A program made the translations under genes and the position numbers. The notes under the pieces were generated by a model, which had not been told where the DNA came from, did no database searches, and worked only from the letters and a program-made list of their open reading frames with translations. Shown here piece by piece: positions 7,070 to 8,695 of a stretch of 8,695 nucleotides of DNA. Numbering within the stretch: position 1 is the first letter of the stretch; every line of letters starts with the position of its first letter. The stretch comes from Lentisphaeria bacterium UBA1776 (lineage in GTDB: Bacteria; Verrucomicrobiota; Lentisphaeria; Victivallales; Victivallaceae): positions 1-8,695 of the forward strand of contig DCGO01000112.1 in NCBI GenBank assembly GCA_002314605.1. Reading direction: 5' to 3'.

Positions 7070-7099
7070 TTTTGGGAAGTCCCACGGCCCCCCAAAATC
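7068..7099 (+). repeat. 9-bp inverted repeat at the cassette end (possible terminator without T-run)
   Basis: GATTTTGGG (7068-7076) and CCCAAAATC (7091-7099) are perfect reverse complements around a 14-base loop that is itself C-rich. The position after the ligase gene and before lptB suits an operon end. However, neither strand has a run of T after the stem, so it is not a standard intrinsic terminator. It may block RNA decay from the 3' end, terminate weakly, or be a rearrangement scar. Confidence 0.45.
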
Positions 7100-7120
7100 G
7101 CAAAAACCGCGAAAAGACGC

Positions 7121-7148
7121 TTGCAAATGTACGGACGCCTGCTATTGT
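7121..7148 (+). promoter_or_regulatory. possible promoter for lptB-hpf
   Basis: TTGCAA (7121-7126) and TATTGT (7143-7148) stand 16 bases apart, each matching four of six consensus positions. The start would be near 7155, some 40 bases before the lptB ATG. The match is modest, but a promoter is expected here because the stem-loop at 7068-7099 and the change of composition suggest that lptB is a separate unit. Confidence 0.4.
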
Positions 7149-7167
7149 ATAGCGGAGCCGGAGATTG

Positions 7168-7186
7168 TTTCCGGGACTCCCGGGGA
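7168..7186 (+). promoter_or_regulatory. short hairpin covering the candidate lptB ribosome-binding site
   Basis: CCGGG (7171-7175) pairs with CCCGG (7179-7183) around the loop ACT, and the stem can extend by two G-U pairs and one A-U pair to 7168-7186. The best-spaced purine run for the lptB start, GGGGAA (7182-7187), lies in the right arm; the nearer GAAGG (7192-7196) touches the ATG and is too close to serve. Pairing could lower lptB translation. This is inference from base pairing only. Confidence 0.3.
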
Positions 7187-7196
7187 ATTTTGAAGG

Positions 7197-7937
7197 ATGA
7201 CAGAAGAACAAACCAAACCGCTGCTGCAGGCCCATGATCTGGTGAAGATCTACCGGGGCCGTACGGTAGTCAATAAGGTGTCTTTGCATGTAAGTTCCGG
7301 CGAGGTCGTGGGCCTTCTGGGGCCCAACGGTGCCGGCAAGACCACCAGTTTTTATATGGTGATGGGGCTGATCCGCCCGGAATCCGGCAATGTGCTGTTC
7401 CGGGACGTGGATATTACCCAGATGCCGATGTACAAGCGTGCCCGCATGGGTATGGGATACCTGGCTCAGGAACCTTCCATTTTCCGGAAACTTACGGTGG
7501 AACAGAACATCATGGCCATTCTGGAAACGCTGGCCATCAGTCGCACCGAGCGGCGAAACCGGCTGGAACAGCTGCTGGATGAGCTGGAATTGACCCGGCT
7601 GGCCAAGCAGAAAGCCATGACCCTTTCCGGCGGGGAGCGCCGGCGGCTGGAGATTACCCGGGCCCTGGTCACCAATCCCATGTTTCTGATGCTGGACGAA
7701 CCCTTCAGCGGAGTGGATCCCCTGGCGGTGTACGACGTGCAGCAGATCATACGTCGCCTGCGGGACCGGAACATGGCGATCCTGATCACGGATCACAATG
7801 TCCGGGAAACGCTGTCGGTGGTGGACCGGGCATATCTGATGTGTCAGGGCAAAGTTCTGCTGGAAGGCGACCAGCATTTTATGGTAAACAGTAAAGAAGC
7901 TCAGGATCTCTACCTGGGTCCGCAGTTCTCCATGTAA
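7197..7937 (+). CDS. lptB: LPS export system ATP-binding protein LptB
   Basis: A 246-residue ABC ATPase. LptB forms a dimer under the LptFG membrane pair and powers extraction of lipopolysaccharide from the inner membrane and its movement along LptC-LptA to the outer membrane. All ABC motifs are intact: Walker A GPNGAGKTT (42-50), Q-loop Q91 in YLAQEPSIFRKLTVEQN (88-104), signature LSGGERRR (143-150), Walker B FLMLDEP (163-169) with catalytic E168, D-loop SGVD (171-174) and H-loop H200. The Q-loop segment and the FSGVDPLAV region are distinctive for LptB rather than for amino-acid transporters of the LivG/LivF type. Length is normal. The first ATG is the only start that leaves the ATPase domain complete, though its ribosome-binding site is awkward. 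hpf follows 53 bases later. lptA and lptC, common upstream neighbours, are not in the window; the polysaccharide cassette occupies that position instead. Confidence 0.96.
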   Translation: MTEEQTKPLLQAHDLVKIYRGRTVVNKVSLHVSSGEVVGLLGPNGAGKTTSFYMVMGLIRPESGNVLFRDVDITQMPMYKRARMGMGYLAQEPSIFRKLTVEQNIMAILETLAISRTERRNRLEQLLDELELTRLAKQKAMTLSGGERRRLEITRALVTNPMFLMLDEPFSGVDPLAVYDVQQIIRRLRDRNMAILITDHNVRETLSVVDRAYLMCQGKVLLEGDQHFMVNSKEAQDLYLGPQFSM

Positions 7938-7978
7938 CGGGCGGGACAGGACGGAAGACCGGGAGCATAAGCAACCAC

Positions 7979-7985
7979 AAGGAGG
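7979..7985 (+). promoter_or_regulatory. strong ribosome-binding site of hpf
   Basis: AAGGAGG, a near-perfect complement of the 16S rRNA 3' end, is five bases before the ATG at 7991. It fixes the hpf start and suggests high translation compared with the poorly served lptB start just upstream. Confidence 0.8.
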
Positions 7986-7990
7986 TACAT

Positions 7991-8335
7991 ATGAATCTGG
8001 ACATCAACGGACGCAATTTCCCCATTACCGATGCGCTGCGCAAGACGGTGGAGGACCGCATGGAACAGCTGCTGGACAGGGAAAGTTTGAAAATCACCTC
8101 CGGCAAGGTCGTGCTGAGTGAGGAAAAGGGGCGTTTTACGGCCAATATCGTGGTTTCCTACAAGAACCATGATGCGGCGGCCACTGCGGTTGGTTTTGAC
8201 ATGTATCAGGTCATTGACGAAGCCGTGGGGAAGATCGACCGGCAGATGGGGGATTTTCTGGACAAGGTCCAGTCCCGCAAGTCGCCCCCGCTGCGGGATG
8301 TGACGGCTCCCACGGAGCCGATGCCGGAAAAGTAA
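7991..8335 (+). CDS. hpf: ribosome hibernation promoting factor, short form (HPF/RaiA family)
   Basis: A 114-residue protein of the HPF/YfiA family, which binds the decoding channel of the 30S subunit and stabilises inactive ribosomes in slow growth. The N-terminus MNLDINGRNFPITDALRKTVEDRMEQLLD (shown in part, residues 1-29) and the block GFDMYQVIDEAVGKIDRQM (68-86) are typical of the single beta-alpha-beta-beta-beta-alpha domain. The Pro-rich tail (99-112) is short, and the C-terminal dimerisation domain of long HPF is absent, so this is a short-type factor. The usual arrangement in many Gram-negatives is lptB-rpoN-hpf; here hpf follows lptB directly with no rpoN. The 53-base gap has no evident promoter, so it is probably co-transcribed with lptB. 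A terminator follows. Confidence 0.92.
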   Translation: MNLDINGRNFPITDALRKTVEDRMEQLLDRESLKITSGKVVLSEEKGRFTANIVVSYKNHDAAATAVGFDMYQVIDEAVGKIDRQMGDFLDKVQSRKSPPLRDVTAPTEPMPEK

Positions 8336-8361
8336 CCGGTCCGCATTCACCATCAACCTGT

Positions 8362-8389
8362 GCACGGGGAGCGTTCCCCGTGCTTTTTT
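8362..8389 (+). terminator. intrinsic terminator after hpf
   Basis: GCACGGGGA (8362-8370) pairs perfectly with TCCCCGTGC (8375-8383) around the tetraloop GCGT, followed at once by six T (8384-8389). It is a textbook Rho-independent terminator and ends the lptB-hpf unit. The next start codon is only 19 bases further, so the downstream gene must rely on read-through or on a promoter upstream of the hairpin that I could not identify. Confidence 0.92.
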
Positions 8390-8408
8390 CATCCGGAGGA
8401 GAATTGCC

Positions 8409-8695
8409 GTGAAAATCGGAGTGCGTGCGGAATCATTCAAGAAAACCATACGGGAAAACATCACAATGGCCGCCGGAATCGGGCTGGACGGTGTCCAGCT
8501 GGATGCCCTGGGCAGCTGCGGAGACAAAAATCTCTGGCTCTATTCTGACGGGGAACTGGCGGACCTTCTCGGGTTCATCCAAACTCACGGCATGGAGATC
8601 AGCGCCGTCTGCGGGGATCTGGGGGGGGCGGCTTTTCAGCTGGCGCATCAGTGGCCGGCACGGTTTGCGGCCCTGCGGCAGCTGAAAAGCCGCCC
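8409..8695 (+). CDS. sugar phosphate isomerase/epimerase, xylose isomerase-like TIM barrel (5' part only)
   Basis: Ninety-five codons are present before the window ends, so the gene is incomplete. The start is GTG at 8409, supported by GGAGGA at 8395-8400, eight bases upstream; an ATG-only search would miss it. The protein begins MKIGVRAESF, then IGLDGVQLDALG (24-35) and ISAVCGDLGGAAF (64-76), the pattern of the first strands of the AP-endonuclease-2/xylose isomerase-like barrel used by sugar phosphate isomerases and epimerases. Such enzymes bind a divalent metal and interconvert sugars in the cytoplasm; the substrate cannot be told. A run of eight G (8621-8628) encodes part of DLGGA, and a 17-bp inverted repeat covers 8626-8695. 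It follows the hpf terminator closely. Confidence 0.8.
   Translation, partial: MKIGVRAESFKKTIRENITMAAGIGLDGVQLDALGSCGDKNLWLYSDGELADLLGFIQTHGMEISAVCGDLGGAAFQLAHQWPARFAALRQLKSR
8626..8695. repeat. 17-bp perfect inverted repeat at the window end
   Basis: GGGCGGCTTTTCAGCTG (8626-8642) is the exact reverse complement of the last 17 bases of the window (8679-8695), with 36 bases between. The left arm is preceded by five more G, so the repeat may run on past the edge. Both arms are in frame in the isomerase gene (GAAFQL and QLKSR). In RNA it would be a very stable hairpin within a coding region. Confidence 0.7.

Noticed and set aside
6014..7126. 370-codon antisense frame opposite the ligase gene
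   Set aside because: It is a shadow of a gene with complete catalytic motifs on the + strand; its translation has no recognisable domain.
7050..7877. 275-codon antisense frame opposite lptB
   Set aside because: Shadow of lptB, His/Gln-rich in the way antisense frames of G+C-rich genes are.
8304..8320. Six-bp hairpin CGGCTC/GAGCCG in the hpf 3' end
   Set aside because: Short, within coding sequence, no T-run; likely chance in G+C-rich DNA.
1..8695. tRNA, rRNA, CRISPR arrays, insertion sequences
   Set aside because: No tRNA-like fold, no regularly spaced repeats, no transposase motif or terminal repeat pair was seen on either strand.

Overview
The window comes from a Gram-negative bacterium: it encodes LptB, the ATPase of the lipopolysaccharide export machine. 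The partial sugar-phosphate isomerase/epimerase at the right edge, with its GVQLDALG motif, resembles proteins common in the PVC superphylum (Lentisphaerota, Verrucomicrobiota, Planctomycetota). That placement is a guess from family resemblance, not a firm call. All credible genes lie on the + strand.

Region 1 (1-436) has no convincing gene. It ends in a near-consensus sigma-70 type promoter (340-368) facing the first gene.

Region 2 (437-7006) is a tight six-gene operon-like cassette with one-base or few-base junctions: an ATP-grasp protein of the sugar-transfer-associated type, a polytopic DMT/EamA-like membrane protein, a DltC-like acyl carrier protein, a membrane-anchored DHHW/SGNH-like protein, an AlgI/DltB-type MBOAT acyltransferase, and an AMP-forming acyl/aminoacyl ligase. 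Ligase, carrier, MBOAT and SGNH-like protein are the same four functional classes as DltA, DltC, DltB and DltD. The simplest reading is a Dlt-like pathway. The ligase adenylates a carboxylic acid and loads it on the carrier, the MBOAT moves it across the membrane, and the DHHW protein transfers it to an extracytoplasmic glycan. The ATP-grasp and DMT-like proteins are additions that may make or move the substrate or acceptor. The ligase lacks the acidic A4 residue expected for an alpha-amino acid substrate, so the group transferred may not be D-alanine.

Region 3 (7007-7196) is a spacer. It holds a 19-residue GTG-start mini-ORF with a good ribosome-binding site, a 9-bp inverted repeat, a possible promoter, and a hairpin just before lptB.

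Region 4 (7197-8695) is housekeeping and visibly richer in G and C than the cassette: lptB, hpf (short ribosome hibernation factor), a clear intrinsic terminator, and the 5' part of the isomerase gene. The last gene contains a run of eight G and a 17-bp perfect inverted repeat that reaches the last base of the window.
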